Positions 22,199 through 34,387 of a stretch of DNA of 64,000 nucleotides are shown here, piece after piece. The translations under genes and the position numbers were made by a program. Where the stretch lies: positions 1 to 64,000 of the forward strand of contig JAEWZT010000004.1 of the NCBI GenBank assembly GCA_023458375.1, written 5' to 3'. Positions within the stretch are counted from its first letter, which is position 1; each line of letters begins with the position of its first letter. Origin of the DNA: Bacillota bacterium (GTDB lineage Bacteria > Bacillota > Clostridia > Christensenellales > CAG-314). The notes under the pieces were generated by a model. That model was not told the origin of the DNA, searched no databases, and was given only the letters and a program-made list of their open reading frames with translations.

Positions 22199-22278
22199 TT
22201 TTTCCTCCGTAAAAGCACACTATCCAATATAACGGCCTTTGTGGGCGCCAAGGCAAAATAATTTTTTATAAACCAAGA

Positions 22279-22299
22279 AAGTTCCTATTAAAGGAACTT
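22279..22299. terminator. hairpin between feoB and the adhesin gene
   Basis: AAGTTCC/GGAACTT inverted repeat with a seven-base AT loop. The T-run is strong in the plus direction and weak in the minus direction. It probably serves as the feoB terminator, being about 85 bases past its stop. Directly beyond it, ATATGTATTTTTT occurs twice. Confidence 0.5.
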
Positions 22300-22382
22300 C
22301 GTTTTTTATATACAGTTACTATATGTATTTTTTAATCAAAAGTCAAGGCGATATGTATTTTTTTTGTCATTTTTAACGATAT

Positions 22383-24803
22383 TTAGTAATTCTTTTGAAG
22401 AAAAAAAGCTTTTTTAGCCAAAATGATAAAAACTGATAAAAATACAATTGTCGCAATAACCGTTAAAAAGAGCGCGCTGTTATTTTTTGAAAGCATCGCT
22501 CCCTGGTAAATTAAAAATGAACAAATATAAGCCGTAGCCGTTTGCAAAAACAGCGCTTTAAGACCTAATGAAAATCTTCCCAGCTCCTTAAAGCAGGCGG
22601 CGACGGCGGCTATGCAGGGAGCGCAAAGCAAATTAAACGCCATAAAAGAGTAAGCGCCTTGGGGAGAAATGAAGTTCGTTAAGGGAGCGTTTTTGTAAAG
22701 GATTTGCAGCGTGCTTACCGTCGTTTCTTTGGCTGCAAGCCCCGAAAGCGTCGCTACGGAAAACTGCCATTCGCCGAAGCCCAAAGGCTTAAAAATAGGC
22801 GCTATAAAACGGCCTATGTCTGCAAGAATGCTTTTGTCTGCGTCGCAGCAGCTAAAACGCCAGTCAAAGCTGCCCAAAAAGGACATTGCCGCGGAAGCTA
22901 AAAAAATGATTGTGCCCGCTTTAACCAAAAAGCTTTTTCCCTTGTCCCACATATCTTTTAAGACGTTTTTAATTCTCGGGGCGCGGTAGGGGGGGAGTTC
23001 AATTATGAAAGCGTCGTTTGAGTTGATTTTTTTCCTGTCGGTAATTTTTAAAAGGTATGCCGCAAGCCCCGCCGCCAAAAGCGACAAAAAATACAATGAA
23101 AGCGCCACCGCCGTGTTGCCGTTAAATATCGCCGCAGTAAAAAAGGCAAACAGGGCTGTTTTTGCGGAGCAGGGCATAAGGGGGCAAAGCATAACGGCTG
23201 CGTGGTGTTCGCGCACGTTTTTAATGGTGCGGGCGCTCATTATGGCAGGCACCGCGCAGCCGCAGGCGGTAACGAAAGGTATAACACTGCGTCCCGAAAG
23301 ACCCACCTTGCTTAAAATCCTGTCCGTTATAAAAACTACGCGCGCCATATACCCGCTTGCTTCAAGACAGGAAATCAGCCCGAAAAGCAGCATAATCTGC
23401 GGTAAAAAGCTTATTACAGAAAACATGCCGTTTAGGGCGCCGTCGCACAAAAGCGCGTTAAGCCAAGAGGGCAAAAATGACAGCGCCGTTTTGGTTTTTT
23501 CAATAACTAAGGGCGCTAGGCTGTCTTTTAGCAGCCTTGTCAAAAAGCCGCCCAGCCCCTCAACGGACAAAAAGAAAAGTCCGCTTATTACCAAAAGAAA
23601 AATCGGAAACGCCAGCCACTTGTTTGTAACTACGGCGTCAATTTTGTCAGAAAGGCTCGCGCCGTTTTCATGCCGCGATTTTTTATTTTGCCGCGGATAA
23701 TCTTCATGTGAAGATTGGTTTTTGGGTAACCCGTTTTGCTCCGCGTTTTCCTTTTTGCCGCCCTTAAAATGAGGGTTGTCGGCAGGTCTTTGTTCCCCTT
23801 TATTTCGCTCTATATAATAAGGATAAACAGAGCCGCATTTTCCGCAATAAGAGCAGTCATTTTTACAGGGTTTATTGTGAACGGGAGCGGCAATAGGTGC
23901 TTGATTTTTCTCCCGCCGATAATTAGGGCGGTTTGCGTTTTCTTGCTTTTTTTCAACAGCGTTTTTTTGCGAAACGGCGGCAGAGAGCGGGCGGGGAAAG
24001 GGGAGTTTAAAAGGCGGGGCGGAATTGATGTTAGGCGGGGCGGAAGGGGTAGCGCGGATAAAGTCTTGCTCCGCGCTTTGACTGCGACAGCCGTCCGTAT
24101 TTTGTTCCCAACAAGTCGGGCATTTTTGAGCAAGGGGATTTGAAGCTTGGGAAGCACTAAAAACAGTGGCAGAGACATTACTTTTTCCTTTTAGCGGCAC
24201 AAGACATTTTGCGGCAACCCTTTTTATAAAGGCATAGCGCAGATAGGCTTGTTCTTCTTTGGTCGGGGCGGAAAAATCGTAGCTTTTGCCCGCTCTGTAA
24301 TTCTTTTTCAATATATAACTTATTAACTTATCAATTCCATCGCCCTTAGCGGCGGAAATGTTTATGCACTTGCAGCAAAAAATCTTTTCAAGCTCTTTAA
24401 CGTCAATTATAAAGCCGCGTTTTTCCAGCTCGTCTTGCATATTAAGGGCAAGCAGAAGATTTTTGCGCTCCTCCAAAAGCTGCGTTGTCAAAAAAAGGTT
24501 TCTTATAAGGTTTGTGCCGTCAATTATATTTATTATAAGGTCGGCTTGGTTTTGCTTTAAGTAGTCGCCCGCCACCTTTTCGTCGGGAGACAGGGGAGAA
24601 AGAGAATAAATTCCGGGCAAGTCAACGACTTCTATGTTTTTGTCTGCAAAAAGCCTGCCCACCTTGCTTTCCACCGTTACCCCCGCCCAGTTTCCGATGT
24701 GTTGGTGAGTGTGGCACAGCGCGTTAAAAAGAGTGGTTTTCCCGCTGTTGGGGTTGCCCGCCAAAACTATTCTTTTGGAAAATCCCTGTTTGTCTTCCCT
24801 CAA
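22383..24803 (-). CDS. feoB: ferrous iron transporter FeoB with Cys-rich insertion
   Basis: FeoB takes up Fe2+ across the membrane using an N-terminal GTPase. The G motifs are complete: GNPNSGKTTLFNAL (G1), GNWAGVTVE (G2), DLPGIYSL (G3), NMQD (G4), SAAKGDG (G5). The membrane part has the Gate motifs with conserved cysteines (TACGCAVPAIMSAR, MLCPLMPCSAKTA, NLLCAPCIAAV). A disordered insertion of about 175 residues (nucleotides about 24180-23640) splits the domain between RYAFI and DKIDAVV. It holds CPTC and a C-x3-C-x2-C-x2-C cluster (CKNDCSYCGKC). The TTG at 24803 is chosen because GAGGT lies seven bases upstream; an in-frame TTG at 24953 would add 50 residues but lacks a site. feoA is upstream in the same direction, about 0.5 kb away. 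Confidence 0.92.
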   Translation of the reverse strand: MREDKQGFSKRIVLAGNPNSGKTTLFNALCHTHQHIGNWAGVTVESKVGRLFADKNIEVVDLPGIYSLSPLSPDEKVAGDYLKQNQADLIINIIDGTNLIRNLFLTTQLLEERKNLLLALNMQDELEKRGFIIDVKELEKIFCCKCINISAAKGDGIDKLISYILKKNYRAGKSYDFSAPTKEEQAYLRYAFIKRVAAKCLVPLKGKSNVSATVFSASQASNPLAQKCPTCWEQNTDGCRSQSAEQDFIRATPSAPPNINSAPPFKLPFPRPLSAAVSQKNAVEKKQENANRPNYRREKNQAPIAAPVHNKPCKNDCSYCGKCGSVYPYYIERNKGEQRPADNPHFKGGKKENAEQNGLPKNQSSHEDYPRQNKKSRHENGASLSDKIDAVVTNKWLAFPIFLLVISGLFFLSVEGLGGFLTRLLKDSLAPLVIEKTKTALSFLPSWLNALLCDGALNGMFSVISFLPQIMLLFGLISCLEASGYMARVVFITDRILSKVGLSGRSVIPFVTACGCAVPAIMSARTIKNVREHHAAVMLCPLMPCSAKTALFAFFTAAIFNGNTAVALSLYFLSLLAAGLAAYLLKITDRKKINSNDAFIIELPPYRAPRIKNVLKDMWDKGKSFLVKAGTIIFLASAAMSFLGSFDWRFSCCDADKSILADIGRFIAPIFKPLGFGEWQFSVATLSGLAAKETTVSTLQILYKNAPLTNFISPQGAYSFMAFNLLCAPCIAAVAACFKELGRFSLGLKALFLQTATAYICSFLIYQGAMLSKNNSALFLTVIATIVFLSVFIILAKKAFFLQKNY

Positions 24804-25219
24804 TTTTTTACCTCGATGTATAAGTTTTATTGCTTTTGTTACGGTAGTTGCCGCATGTTTCTTATCGTTGTATTTAAATGCCGCAAAGTTGGGTTTTTGT
24901 TTGCTACGAAGTGCGCGCGCGTTGGCAAGCCTGTCCGCGGTTATGTTAACCAATTTTATACAGCCGCTGTTCCAAATCTTGTTTATGCCCAGGTTGACCT
25001 TTTTAGGATTTGCAATTTGTCTTGCGGCATTGATTTAACCGTTTTTTATTTGCTTTTTTACCGCAGCAGCAATTTATTTACTTAAAGTTTTCTGTGGGAT
25101 TTTTGCGCCTTTCGCGGCTCAAAGGTAAGAGTTGCAAACCGACATCGGCTGAGTTTATGAGTTTTTGTAGCTTATAAAAGCCCGCAGGCTTTCACAGCGC
25201 TTTTAAGGTTTATTTTTCG

Positions 25220-25241
25220 CCGTTAAGAAAGTTTTGCTTTT
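25220..25241 (+). repeat. 22-bp dispersed intergenic repeat, copy 2
   Basis: Exact match to 3347-3368. It lies in the unusually long gap between feoB and feoA (24804-25315), in which no other gene is supported. Confidence 0.7.
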
Positions 25242-25315
25242 TAAACATTATTTTTGCCCCTGCAAAACCGCTATTTATTAAGTGTATCTATTTTTTAACT
25301 CCCACAAACAAACCG

Positions 25316-25552
25316 CTAGGTCGTTGCTACCGTTATAAACTTCGCCGTTTCCTTTCTGATGCACACCGAATAGCCGTTGAGCAGGATTTCTAACGGGTCG
25401 CCTAAGGGGGCGCGCCGCAAAAGCTTTACGCTTGCCTCTTTGCAAAAGCCCATTTCGGCGTACCGGTAAGACAGCGGACGGGGAATGGCGACTTTAATTA
25501 TTTCTCCGCCCTGTCCCAAACTCAGTTTATCCAGCGTTAAAACCCTTGACAC
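25316..25552 (-). CDS. feoA: FeoA-domain protein
   Basis: This 78-residue SH3-like FeoA protein has LSLGQGGEIIKV, then YRYAEMGFCKEASVKLLRRAPLGDPLEI and a final IRKETAKFITV, matching the family pattern (RL-x2-MGF, AP-x-GDP, LR-x3-A). FeoA acts with FeoB in Fe2+ uptake. It starts with GTG at 25552, with AAGGAAA just upstream and a TATAAT about 20 bases before the start. A roughly 510-bp gap separates it from feoB, much more than in usual feoAB operons. Confidence 0.85.
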   Translation of the reverse strand: MSRVLTLDKLSLGQGGEIIKVAIPRPLSYRYAEMGFCKEASVKLLRRAPLGDPLEILLNGYSVCIRKETAKFITVATT

Positions 25553-25762
25553 AAAAGTTTCCTTGCGTTATTATAGCTTGCGCACGTTAAATTTTTTGCG
25601 GCATAAAATAACTTTGGCACGGTTTTTGCGCAAAGGGCGCAAAAGTCAAGCGGCGTTTTTTATGCGGAACCTGCACTTTTTTCAGATATTTTTGCCTGCG
25701 GCGACGCTCTAAAAAAAGGGCAAAAAAATGCTAAAAAAGTGCAAAAAAGTGCTGAAAATCCG

Positions 25763-25791
25763 TTGACAACACCTTGCCTTAATGATATTAT
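25763..25791 (+). promoter_or_regulatory. promoter of the separate 23S-5S unit
   Basis: A perfect TTGACA (25763-25768), 17-base spacer and TATTAT (25786-25791) give a strong sigma-A promoter about 220 bases before 23S. The leader contains a hairpin (CTTGC...GCAAG, 25828-25844) and the 5' arm of the 23S processing stem. Confidence 0.85.
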
Positions 25792-25846
25792 ATTAAGGCT
25801 GTCGGCAAAAAACACTTATTTAACAGCTCTTGCCTTTGGCGCAAGA

Positions 25847-25869
25847 TAAGGAACATTGACAACTGCATA
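25847..25869 (+). other. 5' arm of 23S processing stem (pairs with 28986-29008)
   Basis: This 23-base segment is complementary to 28986-29008 with one mismatch. The two arms enclose the complete 23S gene and form a long double helix of the kind RNase III cuts. It shows that the 23S transcript is processed by itself and not from a 16S-23S precursor. Confidence 0.85.
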
Positions 25870-26009
25870 TTTCAATAATAAGAAGAGTAAAAATTATCAA
25901 ATATTAATCGAAAGGTTAATAGCATTTTATTTACAATAAATAAACTGCAATTTCAAAGAGTAATTTTTATAAGAGTATCTTAAAGGATCAAAGACAAAAA
26001 ACAAAAAAA

Positions 26010-28925
<2,916 letters not shown>

Positions 28926-29012
28926 ACATTTATATGTGATTGTTAAAGTCTTTACAAGAAACTCTAACTCTTTTATATTTGAATCTATGCAGTTATCAAT
29001 GTTCCTTAACTG

Positions 29013-29038
29013 CCCCACGCAAACGCGTTTGCGCGGGG
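29013..29038. repeat. GC-rich near-perfect palindrome after 23S
   Basis: CCCCACGCAAAC and GTTTGCGCGGGG form a stem around the central ACGCGT. There is no T-run, so it is more likely a processing or stabilising hairpin than a terminator. A second long inverted repeat (TTTCCAAAAA...TTTTTGGAAA, about 29050-29092) follows. Confidence 0.7.
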
Positions 29039-29209
29039 ACCCCAAAAACTTATTTCCAAAAAAGTCTCCGACGTTTTTGTGACCCTATGTGAGTTTTTGG
29101 AAATGTGCCAAAAAAACCTGAAAAAACATTTAGAATTATGTTTTAGGGGAAGATGATAAAGGCAAACACGAACCTTGATTACTTTGGAAGAAATTCCTTT
29201 TTAATACCA

Positions 29210-29327
29210 TTGCGGTGGTTATAGCGAGAAGGTCCCACCTGTTCTCATCCCGAACACAGAAGTTAAGCTTCTCTGCGCTGACGATACTTGGCGGGTCACT
29301 GCCCGGGAAAATAAGTCGCTGCCGCAT
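29210..29327 (+). rRNA. rrf: 5S ribosomal RNA
   Basis: Helix I pairs TGCGGTGG (29211) with CTGCCGCA (to 29326). The conserved loop CCCGAACACAGAAGTTAAGC and the domain TGCGCTGACGATACTTGGCG are present. It lies 285 bases after 23S, a long spacer with two large hairpins. Confidence 0.93.
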
Positions 29328-29333
29328 CCACAT

Positions 29334-29372
29334 TAGCCCTGTAAATAACACTTACGGGGCTAAATCTTTTAT
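29334..29372 (+). terminator. terminator of the 23S-5S unit
   Basis: Eleven-pair stem TAGCCCTGTAA/TTACGGGGCTA with one G-T pair, followed by a T-rich tract, seven bases after 5S. Confidence 0.85.
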
Positions 29373-29415
29373 ATAGCCAATAAATAAAAACCTCACTTAA
29401 CGAAATAGCTAATAA

Positions 29416-29453
29416 ACAAAATCCCCCTCAGTTCAACGAGGGGGATTTTGTTT
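29416..29453. terminator. bidirectional terminator between 5S and the LRR lipoprotein
   Basis: ACAAAATCCCCCTC and GAGGGGGATTTTGT form a long stem with A/T runs on both sides. It serves the minus-strand gene ending at 29500 and blocks rRNA read-through from the other side. Confidence 0.85.
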
Positions 29454-29499
29454 TAGCTTTATCTTGTTTGCCTTCCTTAACGTTTTTAAGACGGAGTCG

Positions 29500-32400
29500 T
29501 TAATCCGCGATGGGGGTGGGCACGCCTTCAACCAGTTCCCACTGTTCTGACCAATAAACGGGGTGGTCGGTATTGTTCCAGCCTTCCTCCCAGCCGACGG
29601 GCTTTATCCTTTTTATGCAGAAGAAGATTATGTTTTCGCAACCGCTGAAAGAGTTGCTTTTTATATAGGTAACGCTTGCGGGAATAATTATGTCCGTAAG
29701 CCCCGTGCAGCCGCTGAAAGCATACGCGCCTATAATTTCAACATAATTGCCCATGCTTAACTGGGTAAGCTCCTCGCAATTTTCAAAAGCGTAATCGTCT
29801 ATAATTATAACTGCGTTAGTAAGCGCGATATTTTTAAGCTTTAAACAGCCGCTGAAAGCTTTTTTGCCGATTCCCGTTATGCCTTTTCCAAAGGTAACGT
29901 TTTCAAGGTTTGAGCAGTTAGAAAAGGTTTCTTGGTTTATTTCCGTTACCTTGTCGGGAATTATCACGCTTACTAAGCCGGCGCCGTAAAAGGCGCGTAT
30001 CCCTATATGCGTAACGTTTGCGGGAATAACAATATCTCCAAGGCTTGAACAGCCGCTGAAAGCGTAGTCGCCTATGCTCGTCAAGCCGCTTGGCAAAGAA
30101 ATTTCCGTTAAATTGGCGCAATTATAAAAAGCATAGCCGCCAATTTTCACCGCGTCGGTAATGCTGACGGTTTTCAAAGATGCGGGGACAACTTCGTGGT
30201 TATTTGAAGAATCTGCGCCGAATAGATACCCCAAATAAGCGCCTATGTCAGAGTTTTTGGAAGCGCCCACAAAGGGAAGGGTCAGGCTCTTTAAGCTTAC
30301 ACACCCGCTAAGCGCCCCTTTGCCTATGCTTGTTATGTTATTGGGTAATACTATGCTTTCAAGCTTAGCGCAGTAACTGAAAGCATTTTTGCCTATGCTT
30401 TCTACTCCTTTCCCCAACACTATACTAGTAAGGTTTAAACAGTTATAAAAGGTTTCTTGATTTATCCCCTTAACGCTGTCGGGTATAACGATATTTGTCA
30501 ATTTTGTGCAGCCGTAAAAGGCGCGGCTGCCTATGTATTTGACGCCGTTTGGTATAATAATATTCACAAGGTCTGAACAGCCGCCAAACGCGTAGTCGCC
30601 TATGCTTACCACCTCGCCGCCTATCGTAATGTTGGCAAGAGATGTGCAATGGCTGAAAGCAGAGTGGTATATCCCCACAGTCTTGCTTTTAAGCGTAACG
30701 CTAAATACTCCCGTGTGCTTTGCGGCAATGAGCCAATTGCCGATATATAAGCAGTCGCCTTCTTCGTGGTAGTTTAAGCTGTCGCAGCGCAAAAACGCCC
30801 CTTCGGCTATGTTTGTTACGCTGTCGGGAATATATAGGTTTTCAAGGCTGACGCAGCCGTTAAAAGCCCCCTCGCCTATGCTGATAACGCTTGTAGGCAG
30901 TGTTATGTCGGTTAAAGTGCCGCAGTTGTAAAAGGTGTAATCCCTCACGCTTGTTATGTCGGTAATAACAGCCGTCTTTAACGACAAAGGTATATCTGCG
31001 CTGCTGTAAATAGAATCTGCGCCGAAAATATATCCGAAGAAAAAGTTTTCTCCATCGCTTCTTGAAGCGCCCGCAAAGGGAAGAGTTATATTCGCAAGGC
31101 TTGAACAGCCGTAAAACGCACCCTTGCCGATATTTATAACGCTGTTTGGCACCGTCATGCTTAAAAGGGAAGAGCAGTTTCTAAACGCGCCCTCGCCTAT
31201 ATCTTGGGTATTTTGTATCATTATGCTTGAAAGGCGGGAGCAATTATTGAAAGTGTAGCTTAAAATATCTTCGCTTGTAACTATTACGCTGCGCAAATTA
31301 AAGGGCAAATAGTATATTTCATAAGCGGTAAAGGAGGAATCAACAAACTGTGTTGTGGCAACGGAGCCTTTATAATAGTCCGTTCCGAAAATATAGCCGA
31401 AAAGCGTTTGCGAAGAGGGGATAAAGGCGTCATAGCAAGAGCCTGCAAAGGGCAGCACAATGCTTGTCAACCCGCTGCATCCGCTAAACGCCCCCTTGCC
31501 TATGTTTTTTACGCTGTCGGGAACATAGACGTTTTTTAAATAGGAACAGCCCTTAAAGGCGCCCCCCGCAATGCCCAAAGAATCGCTTTTAATAGTTATT
31601 TCCGTAACCGCCGTGCTTTTTGCCTTTATAAGCCAATTATTTAAATAAAAACAGTTTCCGTATTCCTCGTAAATCATTCCTCCGCAGTTGTCAAACGCCC
31701 CCTCGCCTATGTTTGTTACGGTATCGGGTATAATTACGTTTATAAGGCTTAAACATCCGCTGAACGCCCCCTCGCCTATGCCAGTTACATTTTGCGGCAC
31801 GTTAAAGAAGGGGTCGTATCTGCCTGCCGCGTATTGCACCAAAGTATCGCCGCCTTTTGTATAAAGGTTTCCGCCGATAGCCTCGTAGTATAGGTTGTCC
31901 CAAGGCACTTCAAAGGAAACGATATTTTTGCAGTTATTTAACGCGCCTTTTTTAATATTTGTTACGCTTGAAGGCAGCGCAAAATACATCTCCGTCTTGC
32001 CTACCGCGTATTGAATAAGCGTTTTTCCGTCTTTGCTGTAAAGGCTTCCTTCAAGAGATATAAAATTAGCGTTGCCCGACGATATTCCAATATTTGCAAG
32101 GGCGGGGCAGTTGTTAAATACATAGTCGCCCACAACTTCTAAACCGTCGTTAAGCGAAATTGACGCAAGTTCCTCGCAGCCGCTAAACGCATAACTGTCT
32201 ATTTTTGTAACGCTTTGGGGGATGTATGCGCTTGTAATGCTGTTGCAGCGGTAAAAGGCATAGCTGTTAATTTTTGTAACGCCGTTAGGCAAAACAAGCT
32301 GCGAAACAAGCTGATTTTGATGGTAAAGCTTTCCCGCGTAGTATAAGGGGTTGGAATAGCCGTCTGAAAAACTTATGCCGCACCACGCCGCAAGGTCGTC

Positions 32401-32724
32401 AATATATACGCCCGCTAAATTATTGCATCGGTAAAAGGCAAGCGAGCCGATATTTTTTATGCTGCTTGGTATAGTTACGCTTGTAATTTTTGTGCAGTCG
32501 GAAAAAGCGTTGTCGCCTATTTTTGTAACGGGTTTTCCGTTATAAGCCGAGGGAATAACTACATTATTGTCGCTGCCCGAATATCTGGAAACTATGTAGC
32601 CGCTTTTATCTTCCGTTAAGGTCATTTGAAAATCGGAAGCGCTTACGACGGGGTCGCAAGAAGCCAATATAAAAAGGAAAAGCAAGGATACGACAATTAA
32701 AGCTATAATTTTAGCTTTTTTCAT
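29500..32724 (-). CDS. BspA-like leucine-rich repeat lipoprotein
   Basis: This is a 1,074-residue surface lipoprotein. The ATG follows GGGAGGT. The signal peptide ends in the lipobox LASC, so Cys23 would be lipid-modified. Almost the whole mature chain is LRR_5 repeats of the Treponema/BspA type (IGxxAFxGCxxLxxIxIPxxVTx). It includes the clostridial DDLAAWCGISF...NPLYYAGKLY insert (residues about 93-120) and longer inserts of the LPFVGASK type. It ends with the capping motif IKPVGWEEGWN, then HPVYWSEQW and VEGVPTP, also found six times in the giant adhesin, which shows common origin. BspA-like proteins mediate adhesion and fibronectin or cell contact; the ligand here is unknown. Confidence 0.9.
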   Translation of the reverse strand: MKKAKIIALIVVSLLFLFILASCDPVVSASDFQMTLTEDKSGYIVSRYSGSDNNVVIPSAYNGKPVTKIGDNAFSDCTKITSVTIPSSIKNIGSLAFYRCNNLAGVYIDDLAAWCGISFSDGYSNPLYYAGKLYHQNQLVSQLVLPNGVTKINSYAFYRCNSITSAYIPQSVTKIDSYAFSGCEELASISLNDGLEVVGDYVFNNCPALANIGISSGNANFISLEGSLYSKDGKTLIQYAVGKTEMYFALPSSVTNIKKGALNNCKNIVSFEVPWDNLYYEAIGGNLYTKGGDTLVQYAAGRYDPFFNVPQNVTGIGEGAFSGCLSLINVIIPDTVTNIGEGAFDNCGGMIYEEYGNCFYLNNWLIKAKSTAVTEITIKSDSLGIAGGAFKGCSYLKNVYVPDSVKNIGKGAFSGCSGLTSIVLPFAGSCYDAFIPSSQTLFGYIFGTDYYKGSVATTQFVDSSFTAYEIYYLPFNLRSVIVTSEDILSYTFNNCSRLSSIMIQNTQDIGEGAFRNCSSLLSMTVPNSVINIGKGAFYGCSSLANITLPFAGASRSDGENFFFGYIFGADSIYSSADIPLSLKTAVITDITSVRDYTFYNCGTLTDITLPTSVISIGEGAFNGCVSLENLYIPDSVTNIAEGAFLRCDSLNYHEEGDCLYIGNWLIAAKHTGVFSVTLKSKTVGIYHSAFSHCTSLANITIGGEVVSIGDYAFGGCSDLVNIIIPNGVKYIGSRAFYGCTKLTNIVIPDSVKGINQETFYNCLNLTSIVLGKGVESIGKNAFSYCAKLESIVLPNNITSIGKGALSGCVSLKSLTLPFVGASKNSDIGAYLGYLFGADSSNNHEVVPASLKTVSITDAVKIGGYAFYNCANLTEISLPSGLTSIGDYAFSGCSSLGDIVIPANVTHIGIRAFYGAGLVSVIIPDKVTEINQETFSNCSNLENVTFGKGITGIGKKAFSGCLKLKNIALTNAVIIIDDYAFENCEELTQLSMGNYVEIIGAYAFSGCTGLTDIIIPASVTYIKSNSFSGCENIIFFCIKRIKPVGWEEGWNNTDHPVYWSEQWELVEGVPTPIAD

Positions 32725-33406
32725 TTAGACCTCCCCCACGCAATATACGCTAAATTACTTGCGCGCAACTGATTTAAGATACAAAAGGCGCAATAGTGAT
32801 TAATGATTTCGCCCGCGCATAATTTTGACTTATTAATTATTTTAACCAAATATTGGCAAAAATGCAATAGTTACGGTTAATTTATAAAGGGTTTTTAAGC
32901 CGTCATGCCTAAAAAGCTATTGTTTGATTATAATTTGCTTATTAAACGCAAACTTTTTGTTTACCAAATCTGCGCCTAATTTAGCCAGCGGCAAAATGAA
33001 GGTTGCGAAATTATCTAATTTACGTTGTTCAAAAACGCATTTATAAAAAAGTATTAGGGATTAAACCGCGAAGAGGGCGTCGGCGGCAGTTGAAATAAGC
33101 GGGCAGAGAATATGAGGCTTTAAATATATAAACTTGTCCGTTTTCTTTGCGTAGGCATTGCGGCAGATAAAAAAGGCGCGCAGTCTTTGCTTTGCGCTTG
33201 TAACTAAATATAGAAAACAGAGCGGAACACTTATATTGATAAAAAATGTGTCAATCTAAAACTAGCATTCGCTGCCGTTAAAAAGTGTAAAAATAAAAAA
33301 GAGTAAATAACTTTTGTTTTGAGCTCGCTTTTAAAAGATAGGAAATACCCCTACGGGCGGCATTTGTGGGTGCAAGCTATTGGATGGTATGCAGCATTAT
33401 TTTGCT
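32725..33406. other. 682-bp gene-free region
   Basis: AT-rich at the left and mixed at the right. I see no gene, RNA family or strong repeat. It separates the LRR lipoprotein start from the 3' end of the acyltransferase operon. Confidence 0.5.
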
Positions 33407-34387
33407 TTAACTTTGTTTTGTTCGGTTTACTTTCTTAATTGGTCTGCGTTTGCTCTGCAAATCTTGTTCCGCGACCGCTTTTTCGTTTAATCTGCTTTGT
33501 TCGTTTTGTTTTGCGAAATCCCGTTCCCCGCAATACTCGCCTCTTTGCGCGCTTTGTGTTTGCGCGTGCAAAAACTCCCCCAAGCCCTGTTCCCCCAAAG
33601 GCGGCTGATTTGCACTTTGTTCCGTCGCGTCAATGTAAACACAATGCCCGTATGTTGATTTTTTGCTGCGTTGAGTCATGGTTTGGTAAACGGCTTCCCT
33701 TAAATACTTTTGGTTTTCCTTTACGCTTAACTTTCCGTCGGGGAAAAAAGGACCGTCAACATAGGTGGTAACAACGGGGAAATTAAATAAAAAATGTTTC
33801 TTAAAGGTGTTGGTAAAGCAAAACACCGGCTTATTGTTTTCGGCGGGATATTTAAAGGAAGCGTCCTTAAAGGGGCGTATCTTTGTGTAATAAGGCCAAA
33901 TATGCGCTTCGGGATAAATTACCAAAACATTTTTCTTTTGCGCGCGGGTATTGATTGCCTCGCGGAAAGCCTTGATTTCGCTTATTTTCGTCGGCGTTGG
34001 CATGCCTCCCAGCATTTTCACAGCGTCTTTGACTACGGGGAGGGAAAAAGCGTCGGGGCTGACTAAGATATAAGCTTTTTTTGGAAAAGTCACCAAAGTG
34101 GGGGTAAATGCGTCGCCCGCCGTCATAGTGTGGTTTGCGTAAATAAAATAGCCTTCTTTGCGGTAATTGCGCAGCACTTTTCTGTTTTTTATGCGCTGGC
34201 AATAAAGGATTTTTTGAAAAAGAAACACCAAAGGCGTGGCGATAAGCCTGTAAAAAATAAAGCTTACGGCGTTCCAAAGGAGGTTTTTGCTTATATACTT
34301 AAAGCTTGGCGGCAAATCTTTGCGTTCTATATCCGTTCCCGCAAAGTCGTCGTTGAGCAAATCCTTATATATAAAGGTTTTTCTCAT
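33407..34387 (-). CDS. PlsC-type lysophospholipid acyltransferase family protein
   Basis: A 326-residue membrane-associated acyltransferase. The catalytic NH-x5-D motif is NHTMTAGD (residues 85-92), and YPEAHIWPY (158-166) stands for the substrate-binding block III. A hydrophobic stretch around 38-62 may be a membrane segment. The last 60 residues are charged and rich in Q/E/K. The family transfers acyl chains to lysophosphatidate or related lipids. The ATG overlaps the stop of the glycosyltransferase gene (ATGA), so the two are translationally coupled. This suggests that the acyltransferase modifies a glycolipid product, not only phosphatidate. Confidence 0.8.
   Translation of the reverse strand: MRKTFIYKDLLNDDFAGTDIERKDLPPSFKYISKNLLWNAVSFIFYRLIATPLVFLFQKILYCQRIKNRKVLRNYRKEGYFIYANHTMTAGDAFTPTLVTFPKKAYILVSPDAFSLPVVKDAVKMLGGMPTPTKISEIKAFREAINTRAQKKNVLVIYPEAHIWPYYTKIRPFKDASFKYPAENNKPVFCFTNTFKKHFLFNFPVVTTYVDGPFFPDGKLSVKENQKYLREAVYQTMTQRSKKSTYGHCVYIDATEQSANQPPLGEQGLGEFLHAQTQSAQRGEYCGERDFAKQNEQSRLNEKAVAEQDLQSKRRPIKKVNRTKQS

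Noticed and set aside
29013..29038. GC-rich palindrome after 23S as a terminator
   Set aside because: No T-run follows in the plus direction, and 5S lies downstream with its own strong terminator.
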